DNA from: Dactylonectria macrodidyma
Lineage: Eukaryota > Ascomycota > Sordariomycetes > Hypocreales > Nectriaceae
DNA: 64,000 nucleotides
NCBI GenBank assembly: GCA_020744425.1
Contig: JAGMUV010000003.1
Location: 3,968,001 to 4,032,000, forward strand
Direction of reading: 5' to 3'
In this document: piece by piece, positions 1 to 13,931 of the stretch
Layout: each line of letters begins with the position of its first letter
Position numbering within the stretch: the stretch's first letter is position 1
The notes under the pieces: model-generated
The model's database searches: none
The model's input: only the letters and a program-made list of their open reading frames with translations
What the model was told of the DNA's origin: nothing
Position numbers and translations under genes: made by a program

Positions 1-442
1 CTCGCTTCAAATCGATCAAAAACAGGAAGCCATCACTTGATTCGAATCGAATGCTGTGCTACGGTCACTGCCGAGAAAACAGAATGGGCAACTGTGCCGA
101 AGAAGCTTTAAGTGGAAATACTCGCGGCGTGGAGTGAGGTGAGTGGAGGGGCAGGTGTGGTGGGGAGAGGACGTGGGGGGACATAGCGAACCATTCCCGT
201 TTTCGAGACCGTTAAAGGATACACGTGCCATGTCACGTGACTCATCCGTTTCCCCATAACTTCCCCATTGGGACGAAACCTCCAAGAAATCTGATCCCCG
301 TCACCAAGTCGTACCACCGCCCACAGCCAACATCGCGCCAGGCGTCCTTGCCACCACCTTTTCCTCTCTTCCCCCAGCTCCCGCGCGACGGTAATGGATT
401 GAGACTTCCCTTGGGACGCCATGAACCGAGCGCAAGGCGATC
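1..442. other. 5' flank of COX10
   Basis: I see no gene here. Short overlapping ORFs on both strands have no recognisable domain. The stretch is probably the COX10 promoter and 5' UTR. Confidence 0.5.
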
Positions 443-1993
443 ATGCGACCACCACGATGTCTTGCCCCCACCACGGAGCTCCAGCCCTGGAGAGTGCTCT
501 CCAGAGCCCCTCATAGCGGCCCTTCTGCGTCGCCCACTGTCCGGCGATGGATGTCGTCGCCCACGACCTTTCAGGCGCCGAGGATGACCGCTGCCCTGCC
601 ATTGAGAGGTCCCGCCTTCTTCCTGTCGAACCGACTCTTCGAGCGATCCAATTGCCTCGACTTCATCATCTCCCGCCGTGCCAATGGCAGCATTTCCTCC
701 ACGGCCGCCTCCGCCTCGACCACCGAAGCTGCCGACTCAGCCCTCTCTTCCGCCTCTCAATCCACCCAATCCGACCCGAGCCTTGCGCCTCATCGCCGAC
801 GACAGGCTCAACGCCGTGAAAAAGCTGCCGCTGCGGCCGCCGCCAACGGAGAAAAGCCTCTACCCCTCGATGCCTCAGCACAGTTGACCGCCCACGCGGC
901 CGCGCAGCCCGTCAACTCCTTCCGTAGGACCTTCTCGCTCTTGGTTTCGCTCTCCAAACCTCGATTGACCATGCTCGTCGTGCTGTCGGCCATGGCATCG
1001 TATGCGCTATATCCCGTTCCAGAGATGCTCGCCCCGAGCACAACCGAAACACCTAGCCTGAGCCCACTGACGCTACTTTTTCTCACCACCGGCACTACGC
1101 TGTGCTCGGCCAGCGCTAATGCCTTCAACATGCTTTACGAGCCCGCCACCGACGCCAAGATGAGCCGCACCCGAAACCGTCCCTTAGTACGCCGCCTCAT
1201 TTCGACTCGCAGTGCCGCAGCATTTGCCATTCTAGCTGGAGCCACCGGAGTAGGAGCGCTGTACTTTGGCGTCAACCCGACCGTTTCATTCTTGGGATTC
1301 GCCAACATCTTTCTATATGCCGGCATGTACACCCCGCTCAAGCGCGTAACCGCCTTTAATACCTGGATTGGCGCTGTGGTGGGCGGCATCCCACCCTTAA
1401 TGGGTTGGGCTGCGGCTGCCGGTGAAGCTGCTACTAAGGATGGCTCCTGGCGGGAACTACTTTTTGCCAACGACGGATCCTCTCTTGGTGGGTGGCTCAT
1501 GGCTGGCTTGCTCTTTGCCTGGCAATTCCCACACTTCATGGCCCTCAGCTGGCCCATCCGCGAGGAGTACAAGGCTGCTGGCCTTCGGATGCTGGCGTGG
1601 ACGAATCCCAAGCGCAATTCCCGTGTCGCCCTTCGATACAGTTTTATTTTCATTCCCCTTTGCGTTTCTCTTTGTGCTGCGGGCGTCACCGAATGGTCAT
1701 TTGCTGTTACCAGCTTACCCATCAACGCCTGGCTCCTGCGAGAATCTGTACGCTTCTGGCAACACGATGGCCACCACGGCACTGCGAGGGGCCTGTTCTG
1801 GGCGAGTGTTTGGCATCTGCCGGTCGTAATGATATTGGCACTTTTGCACAAAAAAGGCATGTGGGCCAGGGCGTGGACAAGCGTGTTTGGTGAAGACGAC
1901 GGCGAATGGGAAGAGGAGGAGCTGGACGAAATGGTAATCATGGCGGCAGAGAGTTCGAGCGGTCGATTACAGGACGCCAAGCCGGCGAGGTGA
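443..1993 (+). CDS. COX10: Protohaem IX farnesyltransferase (haem O synthase), mitochondrial
   Basis: Single-exon gene of 516 aa. It belongs to the UbiA prenyltransferase superfamily; Cox10 farnesylates haem B to haem O in the mitochondrial inner membrane for cytochrome c oxidase assembly. Visible: an Arg/Ser/Pro-rich N-terminus with a likely matrix-processing site (RRW followed by MSSP) and an Ala-rich linker. The first prenyl-diphosphate/Mg motif begins near residue 226 (NMLYEPATDAKMSRTRNRPL). A second conserved block reads YTPLKRVTAFNTWIGAVVGG, and WQFPHFMALSW is the signature that follows. Several hydrophobic helices run from about residue 175 to 460. The start at 443 is the first ATG in frame and keeps the targeting sequence; in-frame ATGs at 551 and 584 are less likely. 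The length fits fungal Cox10. The C-terminal acidic stretch (DDGEWEEEELDE) is probably species-specific. Confidence 0.93.
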   Translation: MRPPRCLAPTTELQPWRVLSRAPHSGPSASPTVRRWMSSPTTFQAPRMTAALPLRGPAFFLSNRLFERSNCLDFIISRRANGSISSTAASASTTEAADSALSSASQSTQSDPSLAPHRRRQAQRREKAAAAAAANGEKPLPLDASAQLTAHAAAQPVNSFRRTFSLLVSLSKPRLTMLVVLSAMASYALYPVPEMLAPSTTETPSLSPLTLLFLTTGTTLCSASANAFNMLYEPATDAKMSRTRNRPLVRRLISTRSAAAFAILAGATGVGALYFGVNPTVSFLGFANIFLYAGMYTPLKRVTAFNTWIGAVVGGIPPLMGWAAAAGEAATKDGSWRELLFANDGSSLGGWLMAGLLFAWQFPHFMALSWPIREEYKAAGLRMLAWTNPKRNSRVALRYSFIFIPLCVSLCAAGVTEWSFAVTSLPINAWLLRESVRFWQHDGHHGTARGLFWASVWHLPVVMILALLHKKGMWARAWTSVFGEDDGEWEEEELDEMVIMAAESSSGRLQDAKPAR

Positions 1994-2900
1994 TGATGGC
2001 AATGTAAAACAGCTGTATGATTGGCGAGGCGGCATTCCAAGAGATGCGACAAGGCCTGGTACCAGCCTCAGAGACGTGGCTCACGTTGTCGCACTTGTTT
2101 TGCACAAAACTCAACACCATTGTAGACTATATCTAGGTTTCATGTGAGACTCAAAAGATGGAGACGAATGTCAAATGAATAAAAAACAAGCAAAAGTTGT
2201 ATTCTCAGTGCTGGGACCTAGTTCCGATATCCTAGATTCATGCCATTCATCCATCCCCATGCCCTGGTAATTCTATCTCTAGTGTACAAGACAAGTGAAA
2301 GTCGTCTCGGCCAGGTGCCACCATTTTGTGGAAGACAAAGGAAAGGAGGTGAAAATATCATTATGCGACCAACTTCTCCAACCAACTAACTCCTGGGAAA
2401 ACATACGACAAAAAAAAGGTAACATAGGAAAAAAAAGACAGAAAAACGGGCAGTTGGTGGTCATCATCGTTTCATTATCCAGAGCGCCGTGAACGCCGTT
2501 AGCCTGGGGCTTCCGGCCATGCAGAGAAGCAAAAGAAAGGGAGGGTAAGATCTGAAAAGACTGGTCGCATGAGAGTGATTGATGGATGGAATTGGTAGTA
2601 GTGGTGGCGTTGACCCAAAAGACGGAGAAGGATTGGAGAGGCGACAAGTGGGAATCTCTGTGAAGGGAAAACCACGAAGAGGAACAAAGAAGATGAGAGG
2701 GAGAGGGGAGGAAGGTAGGGTGTGTCTTTGTGTATTTGGGTGGGTAAGGTGAGGTGTGATGAGATGTGATGAGGCGTATAAGTTTGACGAGGCGTGTGAG
2801 TTTATGTGGTTGCGTATAAGTGATGAGTGTGAAAGGTGTCGTGATGTAAGTGAGCATCGAGCCCGAAAAGTCAACCCTCAACTGGAAACGAGCCCGCCAT
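1994..2900. other. Intergenic, between convergent COX10 and the Myb gene
   Basis: The two flanking genes converge here, so this holds their 3' UTRs. A minus-strand open frame of 220 codons spans 2279-2941, but it is rich in Ser/His/Thr/Pro without motifs and overlaps the Myb 3' end. I do not call it a gene. AATAAA-like text (aatgaataaaaaac near 2175) could serve COX10 polyadenylation. Confidence 0.4.
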
Positions 2901-4061
2901 TTAAACGCCAGCACCACGAGGTCTATTAATGAGGTTTCCAATGACCATATCGGCGCTCTGAGGTCGGTGCGTGCTCAAGTACGGGCTGTTGCCCTGGCTG
3001 TGGCCGGTGCCAGCATGGGCTCCGAACCCGGCACTGGCGGTGGAGCTCACGCTGGACGAGTAGCCGTGACCTCCGTAGCCGGCTCCGTACGCATTCAGGC
3101 CGTAGGCGCCTTGGCTTGCACTGAGGGCGGCCATGTGAGCGTTAGGCTGCTGTTGCTGTTGCTGCTGATGATGTTGTTGCTGCTGCTGCTGCTGTTGCAG
3201 GGCCTGATACGTGGCAGCGGCCGAAGCCGTGCTGGAGTGTGCCGAGTGCATAACGGAAGACGTCGTCTCGGGGCTACTATAAGATGCGTCTAGTTCGTCA
3301 ACCGGGGTCAGGCCCATGCCGGAGATGCCGCTGTCGTCGTCATACCCTGAGAGAGCACCGCCAGACTCCAGACGGTCACGGCGGGCAGCGGCCCGGGCGG
3401 CGCTTTGCAGATTCTTGAGGCCGTTTGACATACACTATAGGGAGGGAAGACATAGGTTAGTGACTTGTTCTATCGACAATGGCAGGGTTCAATGACAGAA
3501 GTCATATCATCAAGAGAAATGTTGATAGCTTACCTTCTGCTCAACGACATTCCACTTCTCTCCAGTCCGGGCAGCAAGACCACTCCAGATTTCCTTGCGC
3601 ATACTCATATACTCGCGAGCCAGCCGCTGGAGCTTCTGATTGTCCCAGTCATCCGAGCCCTTGCGCTCCATCAGACGCTCATGACGCTTGCGGCAAGCAT
3701 TGGGCGTCTTGGTTGGGAAGAAGTTGGCCTGGATCTGACCCCAGTTGAGGCCTTGCATGCGAGCATTGATCAGTTGCTGGTCGTCCTGGGGCGTCCAGGC
3801 CCCCGAGCTGGCGCGATGCTGGACCGGAGGCGGCACGGAGACGACGGATGCGCTGCTAGTCGCGTACGAGTCGTAGGAGGGTTGCTGGACCTGTGCGTGG
3901 GCTTGCAGGGTCATGGAGGAGGCAGAGGTAGTGGGGATGTTGTAGTAGTTGCTAGGCATGGCCATGCGCTGTTGACCATAGGTTGAAGGAGCCAGACTAA
4001 CTGGCATTGGGCCTCCGTAGCGGTTGTGAGAGCTGCTCGAAGTTCTTGTGTGTTTCGGCAT
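2901..4061 (-). CDS. Myb/SANT DNA-binding protein with polyglutamine tract
   Basis: Two exons, 4061-3534 and 3434-2901, with an intron of 99 nt (GTAAGC...CTATAG, CTAAC branch site) and a product of 353 aa. A Myb/SANT repeat occupies about residues 88-132 (WTPQDDQQLINARMQGLNWG, then CRKRHERLM). A second Myb-like repeat follows (about 137-190, with W159 and W170), and the intron falls inside it. The C-terminal half is low-complexity, with acidic YDDDSG and a long Gln/His tract encoded near 3145-3200. It is probably a nuclear transcription regulator; target genes are not inferable. The first ATG is at 4061. A minus-strand open frame at 4791-4994 (MSDVSGRQRNQQ...) could be an alternative upstream exon or uORF, but I found no convincing splice link. 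Confidence 0.85.
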
Positions 4062-7034
4062 GATGATTGAATCAATTGTGGTTTGTATTTGGTCGGGGTG
4101 GTGGGCAAGGTAGAACGAATGGGTTCAATGTCGATTGGCGACAAGGAAGATGGAAGACGTCCGGGATGTTGTCGCACCCTTGAAAGCGAGGTGAGGATAT
4201 TACCGATTAGGTGCGTAGATAGTGAAGGTGAAGGCCTGGGTCAACCGGCCTGGGTCTGCTATGGTCTTGAAGAAGGTCGGCCTTGGTCTGAAGTGCCGGA
4301 TGAAACAAGAGAAGAGGGTCCGGACTGTCGTATAAGGGTATCTGAAGTTGCAAGGAGATAGCGAATGGGACAAGGAGACGAGTATGAGAGAAGCGAATTC
4401 GAGGCCCGGGGCTGGTCAAGAAAGCGACAGAGGAAAACGTGACAGAGACGGAGAGAGACTAGGAAAAAGGAAATGGAAAATAGGAAAAAAAACAAGAGAT
4501 GAGAAACTTGGTTTGAGCGAGAGCGTGTCTTGGAGGAGAGAGAGAGGGACCGAGGCCGTAAGAGGGCCGGACATGAAGCAGCTTTAAACCTGCGGAGCGG
4601 CCACGGGTGGATCGCACAGGATGAGGCAAAAGACAGAAGCCAATCTCGCACTGGGCGGTTGCGACGCTGAAACGAGACATGGCAGTGGAAGGGGAAATGA
4701 AACGACACACTTGTGTCTGGGGAAGACGGTATGCCGCGAATCGGCCGCTGATATTGGTCGGCCGAGGCGGCTGTCTGGAGATCTGGGCGGTTAGCACGTC
4801 CCGGGACGGCGGCTACGAGGGCGGGAGTGAAAGAGGGTCTCCTGACTGTGGGTAGACATGGGGGCGGCCGGGGTGGGGAGCAAAGTACCAGAGTCGGAGT
4901 AGGGATTTGACATGCGGTACGAATGGGTATGAGGAAGCGCCAGCGGAGAGAGAAGGGCTTGTTGATTGCGTTGGCGACCAGAAACATCAGACATGTTGTC
5001 TACGTAGTGTAATTAGTCGTTTGTCCGGAGCCGAGGCCGGCTGCAAAAGACGTCAAACGGACCGTCCGTGGCGTGGTTCCTCGCCGTTCGGATATGGGTT
5101 GTGTGGGCTACGCAGGGCCGACAAGCGGACGAGCATGAGGGTCCCGGCAGATCCTGAAGCATGTCAGGGCCAGCCATCGTGCAGGTTTCAGAGGCTTCCA
5201 TGACATCAGGCTGGGCGAGATGGAGAGAGCCATACAATGAGGTGGCGCCTAAAAGGAAATGAACGGGGTCGCTGCATTGCATGGGCATGGCGTGGTGGGG
5301 TTGGAGGGTGGGAGGGAGAGGGCATCGAGATAATGCGCCCACTAACGCCTCTTCTAAATCGGGAGGGGAGCTTCTTTGTTCTGTCCTTAGCTTGTCGCTA
5401 ACGAGTTGGGACGCGGGAAGCTCTGCAGCGGCAACGCCAAAGTCGCCAAGGGGGGGTTGACGGGGGGCAGAGAAGCCGGTGCGACATGCGCATCATTGAA
5501 GCAGCAGCATCAACAAAGGGTCTGCAGGGGGGGGTGAAGCAGATGGGGGAGTACAAGAGGGGATGTACCTAGAGCCGAAGCGTATGGCGCTGAAGGAGCT
5601 TGGGATCGCCCTCCTCGGCTGATAATACAGGAGCCCCTTTGGTGTTGAGAGCGCACAACGTGGGAATGGAAATGGCGCCAGGCTAGTGGAGATGCGGTCG
5701 CCCAATTGGCCAGCGACGTGCAGGCGCGCGTTTAACTCAAAATTTACGCGGCGCCCAAAGCAGACTAGCTGGCCTGTTCTCTATTTTTGGAATACACCAC
5801 GGCATTTGATTGGATGGGGGGAATCTGGCATGTACCTCCCCACTGCCGATCTGCGGGCGAAATACCTCACACTCTCTCCAAATCCTCTCCCCTTGCAGGA
5901 TGGCATGGGTACTGCTGTCCAGGAACATATTTTGAGCTGTCCAACATCCCACCGCAAAAAAACACAACACACAAAGGGCGGGCGAGCGCTTGCGAGGTCC
6001 GCAAACGACGGGGCCACAGAGCGCCAGGCGTGTACTGAGGCACCGGGGCAGTTTCAGGTTGCGCGCTCCTGGGGCGAGGCGATTCACAGGTGTCCAGGAC
6101 GCTTGTAGACAGTGTGTCTCTGGCGTTGAGGGGATAGGGCCATGATGAGTTGTTTTGCGCGGCGCGACTACGTCACTGGTCGGTGCGGACGGTTGTGGCG
6201 AGCTGAATTGTTTGTTTTCTTTTCTTCTGCTACTAATGGATGGTCATCAACCCACCTGTTCGTCGCAGAGCATGCGCAGATGAGTGGGACTCTGGCGAGT
6301 GAGCTGCTATACTGAGCATGCGCCGAGGTTCAATCTTAGACAGATGGAATCGTATGAATCGGTTCACAATATCAATGGAGTCCCACAACAGCCATTCGAT
6401 CATCGAAGTTATTTCCGTCCCAACATTCATCGGAGAACTAGCCGATCGGTGCTATTCAGATGCGTCTAATGCCTGAGCGTAAACACACAATTAGAAACAC
6501 AACCAACACCGCGGCCAGTTTGTGTTGGTTTAAGCGCTTTTCCATAATTAGCATGGGCTAAGCTGGGGTGGACGCTCAAGTTCCTCGCTGTGCCGCTGAG
6601 CAAGCTGTGGGACTGGTTGTTGGTTTGGTTTGTCTATGCAACTACCCTATACCCGCCAGGCATCGGTTGAAGACGAAACTCAACGCACAATGTCTGAGAC
6701 CACAACGCTTGACAAGAAGATGAGAATTATTGAAGGCTATATTTCAGTCGATTTATAACTAGATTTGGAATAGAGGGTTACTGAAAGTTTAAGCGGGACG
6801 ATGTGGTCTATGTGTGTTGGCCGTTTGTTGTCACTACGCCAGTCACAACATAACACTGGTTCAATATCATCAATCATGTCGCATTCTCAGGCTGAATCCT
6901 AAATCCTAAAACGAGATCGCCTACTGAAACCAAGCCATCCGAGAAGCCTACCCAAGTACCCCCAATAACTGGACACTAGATGGACCACAATAGGGCCATA
7001 CACAGTCTAAATAGCTACCCGAGCAGTCGCCCAA
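4062..7034. other. Long intergenic region between the Myb gene and the GH51 gene
   Basis: About 3 kb without a gene I can support. It holds the promoter of the Myb gene (minus strand) and the 3' flank of the arabinofuranosidase gene. The open frames here lack domains and overlap each other on both strands. The best single candidate is the 67-codon frame at 4791-4994 (minus), Ser/Pro/His-rich, which may belong to the Myb transcript leader. The 6480-6980 part is more AT-rich and featureless. Confidence 0.4.
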
Positions 7035-9409
<2,375 letters not shown>

Positions 9410-11672
9410 GGCGGGGTAAGGCAAATCGTATGAACGAGACAGACAGCAGCAATGACAACGACAACACAACAGCAAACAGGAAAATGGATCAAATGAAGGA
9501 TACGTCCAATATGTACTTGTTCAAAGGAGACAGATGGGACGTTGGAACGGACTCGCTTCAAGCCCACGTTTAAACAAGTCCCCAAAAAAGTCACGAGAAT
9601 TCCCAGTATCCAATTATCCATCACGCGGGGTCGCAAGTCTCAAACTGCAAGCCTACGCTACGAATTGCTACGCTACACCTCTGTCGAAAGGCCAAAGACG
9701 GCGCTTGGTGGCTTTGGCGAGGTGGGTCCCCTTCGGTGCTTCGGCGGTGACGAAACCGGGCAAACCCGGTGAGACTCGGATCTTAACCCCGGAAGCGTAT
9801 GAACAGAAAAAGGACACCAGCAGCCGCACCAACAAAAAGGCGTCTTTTTCGAATGGGCTTCTCATATCGCTGAATGAAACTGCAAAATTGCACCCGTCTC
9901 CTCTTTCCGCTCATTGTCTGATACCTAGCCGTAGCGGCCTACTAATATGTTCCCACATGGGCAAGGAAACGCGACCCGGGATGTCATTATTCACCGAAAC
10001 CCGCGTCCCAGCAACCAGCTCCGGTTCGTGCGCTTCAGCCTCTTCTCTCTCCTCCAAGCGTAGCTCCTTGATTGGAGCGCTTCAAGGGGAACTGCCGCGG
10101 TGAGCCTCTGGGAAGGCTTTGAACATTCATCCCCGCACGACACGAGAGAGGGGGAGACAGACAGAAAAGGCGGCCTGGGGCCGCGGTGAGTTCCTCTTTT
10201 TCTGGCCCGCTTTGTGCGCTGTGGCGTGAGGCTGGTCCCATCGACGAGTTTGTTGCCGATCCCGGCGAATAGCAAGTTGCATTTCGGGAAACCGTTGCTG
10301 GAAACCTTTCCAGGAAACCTTTCCACCAGTAAGGCTCGCGAACCCCAGCGACTTTTTCGATCCAGCGACCCGTGCGAGGGGCCAACCCTGTTCGTCCTAG
10401 AACTGGGACCTATCCTGGACGACTCCACCAGATGAGCCTGGTGAGGTCAGCCTCGATGAGGGCTGATGGCAATGGGCGATGGCCGTAATCAAGCATGAGA
10501 AACGGGATACATTCCGCTCGTTGCCCAGGGAAGGGGAAGCGGCATCATGTGGGGGTCCCATGGGGGATCAGCAACAAAATCCCCGTGTCACCAGATGCTC
10601 ATAAGTTACAACCATACATTCACCATCTCGGGCTTTTCGGGGTTGTGCATGAAGCAAGCAAGCATACGTGGGATTGCAGGTGTTGATGCGGATACGGGAG
10701 ACAATACATATACGGACAGGTTTTTGATACCTAGGTTAGTATCTATCGCAGTAGACAGAGAGTCGAGCATTCAATCGTCAACACACATAGGAATAATACA
10801 CAATAATTAATGAAAAGTACAAGGAAAGACACATGTAAAAATATCCACATGCAATCCGCCATGTTCCGTGAGCCGACCCGCGACTCCAAAAAAACCAATA
10901 CAACAATCAGACGGTGGGGTTTTATACTCCACAAGACTAAATAAGCATCCCCCTCCACTCCCCGCCATCATTTCGCCGCCTCTGCTCCGTCCCAGCACGT
11001 CAAACACACCAAATCAAACCTCGCTATAGACCGCAAGCGGCAGTATTCTCCGGGGCAAGGAGTCCCCCGCTTGTAACAGCTCCAACAACGATTCCCACTT
11101 TGCAGAGCTGCCTTTTGCTCTCCAGACCCATGCGGGGAAGAGCCTAGCGCCCTCTCTCCCCTTGCGATTCCGGCACGATTTTCCTTTCTCTTGCATTGAT
11201 GGGGCTCTTTCGTATCTGTTCCGTCTAGAGAGAGTAGGAAAACCCGCCGTCCGGGACACCCGCGCGCGCGTTGGGAACGCAAGTTGAAAAGGGCCTGATT
11301 GTTACAGGCCAGGGGTTGGTTGGGCGACAAACGCGTGTCGTGTCGGTCGCTCGGGACAGCGTCACGGCAAAAAATGGACTGGGGAATCTTAAACTATGGT
11401 CTGTAAGTTACGTAGTAATGGATGTACGGGCATGGGATGGGATGGGGCCGGATGGGGATGGGGACAGCCCGTGCTGTTGGTGATGCAGGATGGGAAGATG
11501 TTTAAAAGGCCTGGCCATCGCCGCTTCGTCGATGGTTGTTGTTCTTCCCTGGCAGGCTTTTGTCTCTTCTTGTCTTTTGACCAGAGTTGAAGTTCACGCC
11601 AGCTGGAACGACACCAACAACACCAACAACACCAACGACTCGTCGGCCTTTCACATCGCCACATCGCCCACC
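9410..11672. other. Intergenic region between divergent GH51 and sugar porter genes
   Basis: 2.26 kb holding both upstream regions of a divergent pair. Open frames between 9534 and 11330 overlap on both strands, are Ser/Pro/Arg-rich and carry no motif. I see no third gene. If the pair is co-regulated, shared activator sites should lie here, but I could not assign any. Confidence 0.4.
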
Positions 11673-13428
11673 ATGGCTCTCCCGCCCAAATGGTACCAAT
11701 TCCTGGTGAGCGTCTTCGCCTCGCTCGGTTCCCTTCTCTACGGTTATGACCTGGGTGTCATTGCCGAGGCCATTGCATCGGGCAACTTCAAGGCCAAGTT
11801 TGGAGACAACCCAGATGAAGTGTATGTTACTTATCCATGTCATAATCTTCGAGTACACAGCTGACATCAGTACAGCGGAGCCGTCGTCTCCATCTTCACC
11901 GGTGGCGCCTTTTTCGGCGCCATGTTTGCGGGTCCCACCGGTGACCGTCTCGGCCGAAAGATGACCATTCTCATCGGCGCCATCATCTTCCTCGTCGGCG
12001 GTGCCCTGCAGACGGGTGCTCAAAACATCAGCTACCTGTATTCGGGACGATGTCTCGCCGGAGTTGGGTGAGTTCCTTTCATTCTGTATGAATGAGGGTA
12101 TAAAATTGTATTAACGATCTGAGATAACAGCGTCGGTTTCCTTACCATGATTGTCCCCCTGTACCAGGCCGAACTGTGCCATCCCAGCATCCGAGGCAGA
12201 GTCACGGCCCTCCAGCAGTTTATGCTTGGTGTCGGTGCCCTTGCGGCCGCATGGATCTCGTATGGTAAGGAATCCCTGTTCATCTGATACCATGATGGCA
12301 TCATATACTGACCGCCGTAACAACAACAGGCACTTACATCGGATTCGACGACACTGACTCTCGCCAGTGGCGCGTGTCGCTGGGCATCCAGATGATCCCA
12401 GCTCTCTTCCTGGCCCTGCTCATTCTTCTCTTCCCCGAGTCACCTCGATGGCTCATCGACCATGGCCGCGTCGACGAGGGCCTCCAGACCCTGGCCCGTC
12501 TTCACTCGCAGGGTGATACCAACGACACGTGGGTGCGTGCCGAGTTCGACCAGATCCAGGATACCATCGCCATGGAGCACGAAGTCGTGGCTAAGAGCTA
12601 CAAGGAGCTCTTCACGGACCGCAGCTGCTTCCGCCGTCTCTTCCTCGCGTGCGCCCTGCAGGCGTCGATCCAGATGACGGGTGTCAGCGCCATCCAGTAC
12701 TACTCGGTCACCATCTACGAGAAGATCGGCATCGCGGGCGACGAGACGCTCCGGTACCAGGCCATCTCGTCCATCATCGCCCTGGTCGCCCAGTTCCTCT
12801 GCATCTTGTTCATCGACAAGTTCGGCCGCCGCTGGCCGCTCATCCTGGGCAACATTGGCAACGGCATCACATTCATCATCGCCACCATTCTGCTCGCCAA
12901 GTTCCCCCCTGGCTCCGACAACTCGAACGGTGGTGCGGCTTGGGGCTTCATTGCCATGACCTGGCTGTACAACTTCTCCTTCAGTGCCACCTGCGGTCCT
13001 CTCTCCTGGATCATCCCCGCCGAGATCTTCGACACAAAGACCCGATCCAAAGGTGTCTCCATCGCCACCATGCTGTCCTTTGCCTTCAACACCATGATTG
13101 GCCAGACCACATCCGTTGCTCTCGACGACGAGCACGGCATTGGCTGGAGATGGTACATTCTCTTCATCGTAAGTCCACAACACCTCCCTACTTCTCTTTT
13201 CAGTCACTTACTCATCGTCTTTAGGTCTGCAACTTCTCCAACGCCCTCTTCTTCTGGGCCTTCCTCCCCGAGACTGCCAAGCGCCCTCTCGAGGAGATGC
13301 GATATCTCTTCACCGAGGCGCCTCTTTTTGTCCCCGGCATGGACATGTCCAAGTTCGAAGTCGGCATGGATCTAGAGCGCCGTGTTCAGGAGACCGAAAA
13401 GAAGCAAGACATGGCCGAGCATGTGTAG
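11673..13428 (+). CDS. MFS sugar porter (hexose/pentose transporter)
   Basis: Five exons (11673-11821, 11876-12067, 12131-12264, 12330-13168, 13225-13428) encode 505 aa. Family signatures are in order: LLYGYDLGVI in TM1, GPTGDRLGRK in the TM2-3 loop, a GRCLAGVGVGF segment, PLYQAELCHPSIRGR at TM4-5, FPESPRWLIDHGR before the central loop, DKFGRRW between TM8 and TM9, PAEIF at TM10-11 and FLPETAKRPLEEM after TM12. This is a 12-TM plasma-membrane sugar:proton symporter of the sugar porter family. Substrate is not readable from sequence. The divergent GH51 gene suggests arabinose or another pentose, which is inference only. The ATG at 11673 (caccATGG) is the first that leads into TM1. Confidence 0.92.
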
Positions 13429-13931
13429 ATCATCCCCTCATTTCAAGTAATTGTTACAATTCTGCTGCGGCCTCCTGTTGGACTGCACACTATATTGTAG
13501 AATATACCATATACCCATTGTATCACATACGTATCGACTGTTCATCTTGTTTCTGAAGACTGTATTCCTGCGTTCCTAAACCAGACTGAGAACAAGCTCT
13601 AGCTCCGTTCACGTTATCGAAAATCTGAGATGACCAACAAGAGATTGTATTCTACATCACAAGTGCCAAGTAAGAACTCTTAATCGGAATTCATATCCGA
13701 CCCAGAGCTTGAGTGAACCTCTGCATCCACCTTCGACGGCCCAGCTCTAGCCAATACTCCGGAACTTGTCCACTGGGCTTCACCGGCATACGTCGGATGT
13801 TAGACTAAATAGCGATTATCGGGCAGAATGGTCCTCACATGAAGCGGCATGTACAAAATATTATGACAGTATTGTTCAATGACTCCAAGAACCCCACCAG
13901 TGATGACAGGATCAACCCGTCACACTAACCA
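13429..13931. other. Intergenic, 3' ends of sugar porter and alpha/beta hydrolase
   Basis: About 500 nt between convergent genes. It holds both 3' UTRs. I see no open frame of note. Confidence 0.45.

Noticed and set aside
2279..2941. 220-codon minus-strand frame 3' of the Myb gene
   Set aside because: It overlaps the Myb 3' end and is Thr/His/Ser/Pro-rich without any motif. Treated as chance.
3140..3200. Possible CRISPR-like or satellite array
   Set aside because: The repeated gctgttgctg text is the Gln codon tract of the Myb protein read from the other strand.
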